Assembly (NCBI GenBank): GCA_013388745.1
Contig: JACAER010000027.1
Coordinates: forward strand, 62,001 to 126,000
From: Chloroflexota bacterium
GTDB lineage: Bacteria > Chloroflexota > Anaerolineae > Aggregatilineales > Phototrophicaceae
Direction: 5' to 3'
Length of the DNA stretch: 64,000 bases
The notes beneath the pieces were generated by a model. That model saw only the letters and a program-made list of their open reading frames with translations. It did no database searches and was not told the DNA's origin. This document shows positions 35,584-43,420 of this stretch, piece by piece. A program made the position numbers and the translations under genes. The first letter of the stretch is position 1; the number at the start of each line of letters is the position of its first letter.

Positions 35584-37074
35584 ATGCGTTTAAACAGAGG
35601 AACGATTGCGCTGATTGTCCTGAGTCTGGTCGTGTTGGGGGCCATCGCCCTCTTCAACAACCAGCAGGCGACGCCGACAGCGACGGCGACCCTGGCGCCC
35701 ACCGGAACGAGCCAGGGGCCGGTTTTTAGCGGCATCGACACATCAACCGTTAACCGGTTTGAAGTGCGCGATAACAGCAGCGGGCAAGGCACGGTGCTGA
35801 CGCGGGACGCCGCGCTGGTCTGGGCGATCAGCGAAACGACGGTCCCGGATACGCGCGCTGTCGATCAGGCGCGCATCAACATCCAGTTGGGCAATTTTGT
35901 CAACCTGTTGGCGACTGACCGCTTTAGCGCCAATCTGGCCGATTTCGGGCTGGAGAGCCCCGCCTATAGTATTTCGATCACGCGGCTGGATGGCACAGTC
36001 CACACTGTGCGCGTGGGCAACCTGAATCCCGGCGGCTCGCGTTATTACGTGCTGGCCGATGGGCAGCCGGAAATTCTGCTGGTGCAGCAAAGCGTGATCG
36101 CGGGCATGACGGATATGATCCTCAACCCGCCGTATGTGCCGCTGCCGACCGCAACACCGGGCACGGCGACGCCGGACACGCGCCGACCGCTGCTGACGGG
36201 GGTCACGGCTGACCAGATCATCAGCCTGGAAATCCGCAATACGACGACGGGGGCAGCGACGCTGCTGACGCGCGACAGCGTGGGCACGTGGAGTATGGTG
36301 GCGACCACCACCAGCACGCAGCCGCTTGACCAGTTCGCCAGCTTCACGGCGGCGGCCAATTTCACCAGCCTGCTCTATAACGAAGCGCTGAGTTCGGCGG
36401 ATCTGCCGATTGATGTCAATACGCTGGGATTGGCGCAGCCCGGTTTTGTGCTGATCGCCACGAGCAGCACGGGGACGCAGTATACGCTGAGCATCGGCGG
36501 CTTGAACCCGGCGGGCACAGCCTACTATACGCAGTTGAGCACAACTACGGTGGTGCTGCCGACGCCGACGCCGACCAGCGTGCCGACGCTGGAAGCGACG
36601 GCCGCCGCCAACGTGACAGCCACCGCCAACATGATCGCGACGATGCAGCTTACGGCGACTTCGACGCCCACCATCACGCCTATGCCGCCGACGGCGACCT
36701 TTACCCCCGTGCCGCCGACCGCCACTATAACGCCGGCGCCGGTCACGGGCACGCCCAGTCCCGCGCCGACGGCCACGCCGACGCCGATCATCGTTTACCT
36801 GATCGCGCGCGAGACGCTTGACGCGCTGACGGGGCTGATCGCTGCGCCGCCGTATCTGCCGACGGCCACAGCGACGGTCACGGCGACGACAGCCGTCACG
36901 CCGACCGCCGCCGCGACGGGCGAAGGCACGCCTGGGGCGACGACAGCGGCGACTGCGGCAGCCACGACCGAAGCGACGGGAGCAGTGACGGCGACCGCAG
37001 CGGCCAGCGCGGAAGCGACGGGAGCAGTGACGGCGACCGCGGCGGCCAGCGCGGAAGCGACGGCCACCCCGTAA
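35584..37074 (+). CDS. DUF4340-domain protein with Thr/Ala/Pro-rich tail
   Basis: 496 residues. An N-terminal TM (about 10-25) and two DUF4340-like beta-rich units are visible: VDQARINIQLGNFVNLLATDRF...YSISITRLDGTVHTVRVGNLNPGGSRYYV and a similar second unit near residues 200-320. The tail (about 325-496) is low-complexity Thr/Ala/Pro, including two 42-bp tandem units near 36970-37060. A Thr/Pro tail may span the cell envelope. DUF4340 proteins accompany GldG-like proteins in the same operon. A strong hairpin (GGCGAGC/GCTCGCC at 35526-35545) sits in the 97-bp gap before it. Confidence 0.8.
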   Translation: MRLNRGTIALIVLSLVVLGAIALFNNQQATPTATATLAPTGTSQGPVFSGIDTSTVNRFEVRDNSSGQGTVLTRDAALVWAISETTVPDTRAVDQARINIQLGNFVNLLATDRFSANLADFGLESPAYSISITRLDGTVHTVRVGNLNPGGSRYYVLADGQPEILLVQQSVIAGMTDMILNPPYVPLPTATPGTATPDTRRPLLTGVTADQIISLEIRNTTTGAATLLTRDSVGTWSMVATTTSTQPLDQFASFTAAANFTSLLYNEALSSADLPIDVNTLGLAQPGFVLIATSSTGTQYTLSIGGLNPAGTAYYTQLSTTTVVLPTPTPTSVPTLEATAAANVTATANMIATMQLTATSTPTITPMPPTATFTPVPPTATITPAPVTGTPSPAPTATPTPIIVYLIARETLDALTGLIAAPPYLPTATATVTATTAVTPTAAATGEGTPGATTAATAAATTEATGAVTATAAASAEATGAVTATAAASAEATATP

Positions 37075-37083
37075 GGTGGCTTC

Positions 37084-37293
37084 GCCCCCTCGTGACAGAT
37101 GTTGTTGGCGAATCAAGCCCTCACCCTAAATCCCTCTCCCGACCGTCCCTGTGGGACTAGGAGAGGGACTTCAAAAGCGGTTTTCTCCCCTTCTCCCAGC
37201 GTTAGCGTTCGGGAGAAGGGGCTGGGGGATGAGGGCCAAAACACAATCAAATCGATTGACCAACAGCATCCGTGACAGATGTGACGAGGGGGC
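37084..37293. repeat. Repeat element with imperfect terminal inverted repeats and two inner hairpins
   Basis: GCCCCCTCGTGAC (37084-37096) and GTGACGAGGGGGC (37281-37293) are inverted with one mismatch. A 12-bp direct repeat CGTGACAGATGT lies near each end (37091 and 37271). Inside, 37117-37237 has two hairpins built on CCCTCTCC/GGAGAGGG and CCCCTTCTCCC/GGGAGAAGGGG, with GCCCTC and GAGGGC at the outside. The layout is MITE-like. No coding sequence. Confidence 0.6.
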
Positions 37294-37326
37294 ATTTTTG
37301 TTTAGAGCAGTTTTTTAGGGGGAACG

Positions 37327-37550
37327 ATGGACGAGACGCGCTACGAAAAAGGGTTAGAAAATTATGAGCGCGTGCTGGCGGGGCGCGCGCGCATGTGCAT
37401 GGCGCGCTGAACAACGGCTGCACGCGGGCCGAAGTGATCGCGATTCTGCTACAAGTGGCGATGTATGCGGGCTTTCCGGCTGTGTTTAACGCCCTGAACG
37501 GGGCGAAAGCGGTGTTCGCCGAACGCGACAGCAGCGGCCAAAACCCCTGA
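37327..37550 (+). pseudogene. Degenerate carboxymuconolactone decarboxylase-like gene
   Basis: The first 19 codons (MDETRYEKGLENYERVLAG) match the N-terminus of carboxymuconolactone decarboxylase-type proteins. The frame then ends at a TGA (37408-37410). The rest of the homology lies in another frame: HVHGALNNGCTRAEVIAILLQ and MYAGFPAVFNALNGAKAVF. About 60 residues between the two are deleted. So there is a frameshift plus a large deletion, and the product would be inactive. It lies in a repeat-dense zone. Confidence 0.8.
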
Positions 37551-37756
37551 AACCCGGCCGGCACAGCCGAGCGCGCCGCTGGCGCCAAAACCCCTGAGAC
37601 CCGGCCGGCACAGCCGAGCGCGCCGCTGGCGCCAAAACCCCTGAGACCCGGCCGGCACAGCCGAGCGCGCCGCTGGCGCCAAAACCCCTGAAACCCGGCC
37701 GGCACAGCCGAGCGCGCCGCTGGCGCCAAAACCCCTGAAACCCGGCCGGCACAGCC
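37538..37756. repeat. 47-bp tandem repeat, about 4.7 copies
   Basis: Copies begin at CCAAAACCCCTG at 37538, 37585, 37632, 37679 and 37726, at an exact 47-bp spacing. Copies differ at one base (GAAACC or GAGACC). Each holds GGCCGGC and GGCACAGCC. The unit is not a multiple of three. The first copy overlaps the end of the broken gene, and the last runs into the terminal repeat of the next element. Confidence 0.92.
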
Positions 37757-37871
37757 TTGTCTGTGACGGAAAGCAGCGTAAATTTTTAGTGTAACAATTT
37801 GTTTCAATTCATGGAGTTATATAAAATTCATGATAATTAACGTTCTTTACGCTGTGAAATAAGGCTGTGCC
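37748..37871. repeat. 124-bp inverted-repeat element (MITE-like)
   Basis: Perfect 11-bp terminal inverted repeats GGCACAGCCTT (37748-37758) and AAGGCTGTGCC (37861-37871), plus a 9-bp inner inverted pair CAGCGTAAA (37774-37782) and TTTACGCTG (37846-37854). The interior is AT-rich, unlike the neighbourhood, and holds no gene. The 9-mer GGCACAGCC also occurs in each 47-bp repeat to the left. Confidence 0.75.
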
Positions 37872-37981
37872 TTTATAATCAAACACAGTGAGCAACATAC
37901 ACGCAACCTGTGGACCCAGCAGGCAGGCTGTTTCCACGTCACACCGATTGCTTGTAAGTGATGGGGTATAAGGACAGAGCT

Positions 37982-38395
37982 ATGTTATCGGTGCGGCAGA
38001 AAACGCTGGTGCAGACCACGTTTACCCATTTGGCCGCGCGTTCGGAACGCGCATCGCTGATCTTTTATGAGCGGCTGTTTGAATTGGATCCGAGCGTGCG
38101 GCGTTTTTTCCGCCGGGACATCAAAGAACAGGGGCGGCATTTTATGCTGGCGGTCAGCACGGCAGTGACGGCCAGCAGCGCGCCGGAGGTGATTCGCCAG
38201 AGTATGCACCAGCTTGGGCAGCGGCATGTGAACTACGGCATCAAACTGTACCATTTTGATATGATGGGCGAAGCCTTTTTGTACGCACTCAAAAGCGTGC
38301 TGGGTGAGGAATATACCAGCGAAGTGGAAGAAGCGTGGGCGGCGCTGTATGCCTGGCTGCGCGAGATGACGACGGAACTGGCGTATACGGGGTGA
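37982..38395 (+). CDS. Bacterial globin (single-domain hemoglobin)
   Basis: 137 residues from MLSVRQKTLVQTTF. The globin fold shows FYERLFELDPSVRRFF (B-C helices), and LGQRHVNYGI where His is the proximal F8 heme ligand, followed by the H-helix region EEAWAALYAWLREM. The length suits Vitreoscilla-type globins and the globin part of flavohemoglobins; no reductase domain follows. It is probably used in O2 binding or NO detoxification. The start at 37982 is preferred over ATG 37958 because globin homology starts there. The AT-rich zone upstream could hold its promoter. Confidence 0.88.
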   Translation: MLSVRQKTLVQTTFTHLAARSERASLIFYERLFELDPSVRRFFRRDIKEQGRHFMLAVSTAVTASSAPEVIRQSMHQLGQRHVNYGIKLYHFDMMGEAFLYALKSVLGEEYTSEVEEAWAALYAWLREMTTELAYTG

Positions 38396-38425
38396 GAAGA
38401 GCGGCGCGGCGCCGACAGGTGTTGT

Positions 38426-38887
38426 TTAGCGCTCAATAGACTGCAACAGCGCCACAGTATCGCCGACGTGGATGGCGCCGCCGCTGATGACGCGGGCGAT
38501 GATCCCCATGCGTCCGGCGGCTAAGGTGCGCGCTTTGCCGTGAATATGTTCAAACCGATCACAGCCGGTGCGCGGCTTGACGATTTCCACGCAGGCGGCG
38601 CCGATTTGCAGGCGGCTGCCGGCTTGCAGCGCCTCGACAATCAGCCCTTCGACAATAATTTGTTCGCCGAGTTGACCAGGGGCGGCCTGAAAGCCTTCGC
38701 GCGCCAACTGCTGCACATGTTCCAGCGACATAATGTTCAACTGGCGTTGGGGATGGCCGCCTTTGCGGTCGCCTTCGATGCCGTAATTGGCGATTAGCTG
38801 GGCGCTGGTGAGCGGCACGCGCAGATAGCTGTCGGGCGCGTGGGGCTGGTCTTTGGGTTTGTAGACAATACTGCTGATCCTTGCCAT
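38426..38887 (-). CDS. MOSC-domain protein
   Basis: 153 residues. The MOSC fold (molybdenum cofactor sulfurase C-terminal type) is indicated by GIEGDRKGGHPQRQLNIMSLEHV, LGEQIIVEGL and the conserved Cys in KPRTGCDRF, thought to bind sulfur or a metal-sulfur substrate. Single-domain MOSC proteins act in sulfur transfer to the molybdenum cofactor or handle reactive sulfur compounds. It is convergent with the globin gene. AGGGGA lies about 9 nt before the start. The exact role is unknown. Confidence 0.88.
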   Translation of the reverse strand: MARISSIVYKPKDQPHAPDSYLRVPLTSAQLIANYGIEGDRKGGHPQRQLNIMSLEHVQQLAREGFQAAPGQLGEQIIVEGLIVEALQAGSRLQIGAACVEIVKPRTGCDRFEHIHGKARTLAAGRMGIIARVISGGAIHVGDTVALLQSIER

Positions 38888-39000
38888 GATGAAGTCCCCT
38901 GTACTTTTCCGATAGCATAGCCGAAAAACCGCGCCGGATGTAGTATCTTATTGAAGAATGGACTTATGGTGGCGATTTTGGGTGGAAAGAGCGCGCAACG

Positions 39001-40518
39001 TTGAAACGAACCTTCTGGCTGTTTCTGATCTGCCTGCTGGTCGGTGGCAGGGCACAGGCGCAGACAGCGGCCTGGTCGGTGTGGCTGTTTAATCAGGATA
39101 CGGGCGTTATGACGCGCGTCGATTCCGGCGGGGTGGCGCAGAGCACGGTGACGCTGCCGACGAGCGAAAATTATGTATTCTATGGGGAGCGCGTGGCGGT
39201 ATCGCCGGATGGGCGTTACATGGCGTACAACGGGGTGGATCCCGACAGTTACGGCACGCGCGGGCTGCTCTACGACTCGCAGACGGGCGCGCTGCAAACG
39301 CTCTATCCGCTGGCGGGTCACAGGTTGGAACGCGACAGTCTGGCGTTGGTGGCCAACAGCGCGATTTTCAGCGACACGGGTGTGGCGGTGGGCTACAGCC
39401 TGGCGGGGGGCGGCTGGGTGCTGTACGCGCAGGATTTCAGCGGCGCGCGCCGCGCCACGCTCGAATCGCTCAATCCGCTGGTGGTGACGCTGGGTTTGCC
39501 GAGCGCGGCGGGCATGACGCCTGTTATTCAGCGCTACGCCGGCACTGAAATCCTTTTTACGCTGGTGGATACGAGCGGCAGCGCAACGACCAGCGCGGCG
39601 CTGAGCTATAGCTGGGACACGCTGAGCGGGGCGCTGCGTGCCAGCGCCGCCTATCCGACAATGGACAGCGACACGCTCAGCAGTACGGGCGAAGTCGTCA
39701 GCGCCGGGCTGAACCCCGATTTTCCCAACCGCACGGCGGATTATCCGGCGGGACAGGCCAACACGCTCGAAGTGTATTGGCCGCAGCGCAGCGCGCGTTT
39801 TGCGCTATACAGCGAGGCCAATTTGACTCTGTTCCGGCCGCGTTTTGTGGAAAACGGGCGGCGTTTGCTGGTGGGGGCGTTCGACGAATTCAACACGATC
39901 GGCGAATGGCGCTTGCTGGAACGCAGCGGCCAGCCGGCGCAGCCGCAGATTATTTTGCGCATGGCGGAAATTATCATTGCCGATGCCATCGGCATCTACG
40001 ATGGGTTCGTCTATGTCACCGCGAGTTTGTCCACGGATGGCACGTTCACGCTGATGCATGTCGATACCCGCGACGGGCTGGACACGGGCAGCATCGTGTG
40101 GATTGGGGCGCCGGGGGCGCGCCAGCGTTTGGTATGGGCGGGGGATACGCGGGCGGCTGCGCCGTCGGATACGCCTTTTATGGCGTGGGGACAGATCGGC
40201 GCAGCGCAGCAGACGGGCATTTCGCCGCTGGAACTGCCGACTGCGCCGGCTGCCAATAACGCTGGTCTGTTGGCGGGCGGCACCGCCACGATCAATACCA
40301 CCGAAGGCGACCAGTTGAACGTGCGCAGCGGCCCCGGCATCGATTTTGGTGTGGTGGGGCGGCTGGCCGATGGCACGCGCGTCACGCTGGTGGAAGGCCC
40401 GCGCGCGGCAGATGGGCTGCGCTGGTGGCGCATCCGTGTCGGCGATATCGAAGGCTGGGTGGTGGAAAGCGTCGAAGACGGCGGCGCGCTGATCCAGACG
40501 TTGATTGCGGGCGGCTGA
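39001..40518 (+). CDS. Secreted protein with propeller-like body and C-terminal SH3b domain
   Basis: 505 residues. TTG start followed by a signal peptide (KRTFWLFLICLLVGGRAQA, cleavage near AQAQ). Residues about 30-415 form beta-rich repeats, e.g. VAVSPDGRYMAYNGVDPDS, reminiscent of TolB/WD propellers. Residues about 425-495 hold an SH3_3 domain: DQLNVRSGPGIDFGVVGRLADGT, WWRIRVGDIEGWV, typical of cell-wall or surface binding. The start is taken at 39001 because the signal peptide begins there and the in-frame ATG upstream is in another frame. It lies directly upstream of a large YfhO-type gene, only 3 nt before its start. Confidence 0.75.
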   Translation: MKRTFWLFLICLLVGGRAQAQTAAWSVWLFNQDTGVMTRVDSGGVAQSTVTLPTSENYVFYGERVAVSPDGRYMAYNGVDPDSYGTRGLLYDSQTGALQTLYPLAGHRLERDSLALVANSAIFSDTGVAVGYSLAGGGWVLYAQDFSGARRATLESLNPLVVTLGLPSAAGMTPVIQRYAGTEILFTLVDTSGSATTSAALSYSWDTLSGALRASAAYPTMDSDTLSSTGEVVSAGLNPDFPNRTADYPAGQANTLEVYWPQRSARFALYSEANLTLFRPRFVENGRRLLVGAFDEFNTIGEWRLLERSGQPAQPQIILRMAEIIIADAIGIYDGFVYVTASLSTDGTFTLMHVDTRDGLDTGSIVWIGAPGARQRLVWAGDTRAAAPSDTPFMAWGQIGAAQQTGISPLELPTAPAANNAGLLAGGTATINTTEGDQLNVRSGPGIDFGVVGRLADGTRVTLVEGPRAADGLRWWRIRVGDIEGWVVESVEDGGALIQTLIAGG

Positions 40519-40521
40519 GTC

Positions 40522-43329
40522 GTGAATATTATGCAAGGAGGGCGTGAAATCGGCGCGCGGGGGCTGGGGCCGTTTATGGCGCTGCTGCTGCTGACGCTGC
40601 TGACATTTCATCAGTTGGCATTCAGCGATCGCATTCTGGCGCGCGGCGATGCTTACGTCTATTTTTATCCCTATTGGGCGGCGCGTGATGCGGCTCTGCG
40701 CGCGGGACAGATTCCGCTGTGGACGCCTGATATTTTTATGGGGGCGCCGCTGCTGGCCGATATTCAGGTCGGCACGCTGTATCCCGCCAACTGGCTGACG
40801 ATTTTTCTGACGCCGCCCAACGCGATTCGCGCGCAGATTTTGCTGCACACGCTGTGGATGGCGCTGGGGACCTATGGGCTGGCGCGGCGCTGGTTGGGGG
40901 GGGCGGCGGCGCTGCTGGCGGCGGCGCTGTTCGCCTTTGGCGGGCATGTCGGGGGGCATGTCGAGCAGATCAACCAGTTGCAAGGGCTGGCCTGGCTGCC
41001 GTGGGCCTTTCTGGCGCTGGATGTGGGGCTGCGGCAGTGGCGCTGGCGCGGCACTTTGCTGCTGGCGGGCGCGCTGGCGCTGCAAATCCTGTGCGGGCAT
41101 ACGCAGACCGTGTTTATCACGGCGGTCGGGCTGGGGCTGTACGGCGTGCTCGCGCCGCAGGGGGCGAGCGCCGAAAAAGCGGGCTTGGGGGGCCGGGCGC
41201 GGGCCAGCGGACGGCGGGTTTTGCGCCTGGGCGTTGTGCTGGGGCTGGCCGGCGCGGCGGCGGGGCTGCTGACGCTGGCGCAGCTCTGGCCGACGCTGGA
41301 ACTGATCGGCCTCTCGAATCGGCAGGGTGGGCTTGACCCGTGGGCGGCGACAGCCTTTTCGCTCAGTCCGCTGGTGTTGGGGCGGGCGCTACTGCCGAAT
41401 TATGATACGCCGCTGTTCGGGGAATATATCGCCTATATCGGGGTGGGCGGGTTGGGGCTGGCGCTGATCGGCGTGTTTGGGCAGCCGAAAACAAGCGCGC
41501 CGCCATTGGCCCGCGCGGCATGGGGCACGCTGGCGGTGATGGGCGTGCTGCTGGCGTTGGGCGCGTATACGCCGCTCTATTGGGGGCTGGCGGGGCTGCC
41601 GGGCTTTAATTTTTTCCGTGTGCCGGCACGCTGGATGGCGCTGTTCGCGCTGGCGGGGGCGCTGCTGGCGGGCGGCGGGCTGCAAGCCCTGCGCGATGGC
41701 TATCGTCCGCCCTGGCGGCTGCTGGCATTGATCGTCGCGCTGACGCTGGCGCTGGCGGCGCTGGCCTTTCTCGCGCCGTATGCGCCGGAGGCCGGGAGCG
41801 TGCCCGGCTTGTCCGCGCCGACGGCAGGCGCGCTCGTCCTGTGGGGCGGGGCGCTGCTGCTGTTTGTGCTGACCGTGCTGTTTTTACGGGCAGACACGCC
41901 AACAAGGGGACTAAGCCCTTTACGGCTTTCGCCCGTTGATCGCATAAAAGCGCTGGCGCTGCTGGAAATCGTGCTGGCGGCCAGCGCACAGCCCTACAAC
42001 GATTTGAGCGCGCGCGATGTGTACGATGCGCGGCGTTTCAGCGTCAGCCAGATAGAGGCGCTCAACGCCGACGACATGGCTGCCGGGCGCGTGCTGAGCA
42101 TCGGCGATCTGCTGTTTGATCCGGGCGACAGGGCGGCGCTGGAGGCGCGTTACGCGGCGTGGGGATTGTCGCCGTTCGCGGTGCGCAATGCCTTTGTCGC
42201 CATCAAATTGAACGAAATGCTTTCGCCCAACCAACCGCTGCGCTGGGGCATCCCGACAGTGGACGGCTTTGGCGGCGGGCTGCTGCCGACGGCGTATTAT
42301 ACGGCTTTCGCTACGCTGCTGACGCCGGACGGACAGCCCGCGCCTGACGGACGGCTGCGCGAGGCGCTGGCGCTGCCGGCAAACTGCCGCGCCGCGTGTA
42401 TCCCGCAGCAGCGCTGGCTCGATCTGATGGGCACGCGCTTTTTGATCGTCGATAAGGTTTACGACTTATGGCACGACGGGGTGGCCTACGATACGACCTT
42501 CGAGCAGCGCCTGGAGAGCGGGGCGACGTTTGCGCCTGTGTACAGCGCCGATTTCAGCGCGAATGCGGTTGATGCGCTCTACGCTGGGGAGGCGGCGCCC
42601 GAACTGCTGCTGGATGGCGAGCGAATTCGGGGCGCGCCGCTGCGCCCGCTGGATGCCGCCGCGCCCTCGCTGGAAGGCTTCCAGATCGTGCGCTTCACGT
42701 TTGCTGCGCCGCGCCGTGCCGATTTTGGGCAACTGGTGGCAGTGGCGGATACGCGTATCCGCGCGCTGACGCTGGTCGATACGCGCGCGCCGGAGGTGTT
42801 CGAGCAGGTGACGCTGAACGGCGATTGGCGCATGATCCTGTCGAGCGATGTGCGTGTGTACGAACGTGTGCCGGCGCCGGCGCGGGCGTTTCTGGTCTAC
42901 GAGGTGCGCGCCGCCGCAGATGACGCTTCTGCGCTGGAAATGCTGGGCGCGCCGGATTTTGACCCGGCGACGACGGCGATTCTTTCGGCAGCCGATGTGG
43001 CGCTGGCGGAAATGCGCCCAGAGGACAGCGACAGGGTGACGATCACGCATTACAGCGCGGAACGGGTGGAAATCGGTGTAGAGAGCGCGGGCGCGGCCTA
43101 TCTGCTGCTGAGCGACGCCTGGTATCCCGGCTGGCAGGCGGCAGTCAACGGCGAAGCTGCGCCGCTTTACCGCGCGAATGTGCTGCTGCGCGCCGTGCCT
43201 GTGCCGGCAGGCACGAGTACTGTGGTCTTCACGTTTTACCCGACGATGTGGCCGCTGGCGCTGCTCATCAGCGGCGGGGCGTGGCTGGTGTTCAGTGCAA
43301 TGCTGGCTGCCGGGCTGCGTCGGCGTTAA
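40522..43329 (+). CDS. YfhO-family large membrane protein
   Basis: 935 residues with about 12 TM segments and large outer loops. The N-terminal RGDAYVYFYPYWAARDAALRAGQIPLWTPDIFMGAPLLADIQ (over residues 40-80) is the typical YfhO signature, followed by LYPANWL. The C-terminus is beta-rich (VEIGVESAGAAYLLLSDAWYPGWQAAVNGE) and ends in a TM. YfhO proteins are linked to lipoteichoic acid or polymer glycosylation. GTG at 40522 is the first start; ATG at 40531 is possible. The loop near 41890-41940 looks repeat-derived. It probably acts on a cell-surface glycopolymer. Confidence 0.8.
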   Translation: MNIMQGGREIGARGLGPFMALLLLTLLTFHQLAFSDRILARGDAYVYFYPYWAARDAALRAGQIPLWTPDIFMGAPLLADIQVGTLYPANWLTIFLTPPNAIRAQILLHTLWMALGTYGLARRWLGGAAALLAAALFAFGGHVGGHVEQINQLQGLAWLPWAFLALDVGLRQWRWRGTLLLAGALALQILCGHTQTVFITAVGLGLYGVLAPQGASAEKAGLGGRARASGRRVLRLGVVLGLAGAAAGLLTLAQLWPTLELIGLSNRQGGLDPWAATAFSLSPLVLGRALLPNYDTPLFGEYIAYIGVGGLGLALIGVFGQPKTSAPPLARAAWGTLAVMGVLLALGAYTPLYWGLAGLPGFNFFRVPARWMALFALAGALLAGGGLQALRDGYRPPWRLLALIVALTLALAALAFLAPYAPEAGSVPGLSAPTAGALVLWGGALLLFVLTVLFLRADTPTRGLSPLRLSPVDRIKALALLEIVLAASAQPYNDLSARDVYDARRFSVSQIEALNADDMAAGRVLSIGDLLFDPGDRAALEARYAAWGLSPFAVRNAFVAIKLNEMLSPNQPLRWGIPTVDGFGGGLLPTAYYTAFATLLTPDGQPAPDGRLREALALPANCRAACIPQQRWLDLMGTRFLIVDKVYDLWHDGVAYDTTFEQRLESGATFAPVYSADFSANAVDALYAGEAAPELLLDGERIRGAPLRPLDAAAPSLEGFQIVRFTFAAPRRADFGQLVAVADTRIRALTLVDTRAPEVFEQVTLNGDWRMILSSDVRVYERVPAPARAFLVYEVRAAADDASALEMLGAPDFDPATTAILSAADVALAEMRPEDSDRVTITHYSAERVEIGVESAGAAYLLLSDAWYPGWQAAVNGEAAPLYRANVLLRAVPVPAGTSTVVFTFYPTMWPLALLISGGAWLVFSAMLAAGLRRR

Positions 43330-43340
43330 ATTGGGGATTG

Positions 43341-43369
43341 TTTCCAATTCCTGCAATCGTTGCTATACT
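43341..43369 (+). promoter_or_regulatory. Probable promoter of the nucleoside ABC operon
   Basis: -35 TTTCCA (43341-43346) and -10 TATACT (43364-43369) are 17 bp apart, about 52 bp upstream of the start at 43421. Four of six and five of six consensus positions match. Confidence 0.45.
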
Positions 43370-43420
43370 ACGCGCTCGCATGATCTGGTTAAAAATTGTT
43401 TCATCAATAGAGGCTTTCTT

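Noticed and set aside
37327..37550. In-frame TGA in the broken decarboxylase read as selenocysteine, given selA/selB
   Set aside because: After the TGA the homology is in a different frame, so reading through would not restore the protein.
37538..37756. Tandem repeats considered as a CRISPR array
   Set aside because: The 47-bp units are contiguous with no spacers, and no cas genes are near.
37247..37807. A 186-residue minus-strand frame rich in GFQGFW units
   Set aside because: It is produced by the 47-bp tandem repeat, whose length is not a multiple of three, so the frame shifts between units. It is not a real repeat protein.
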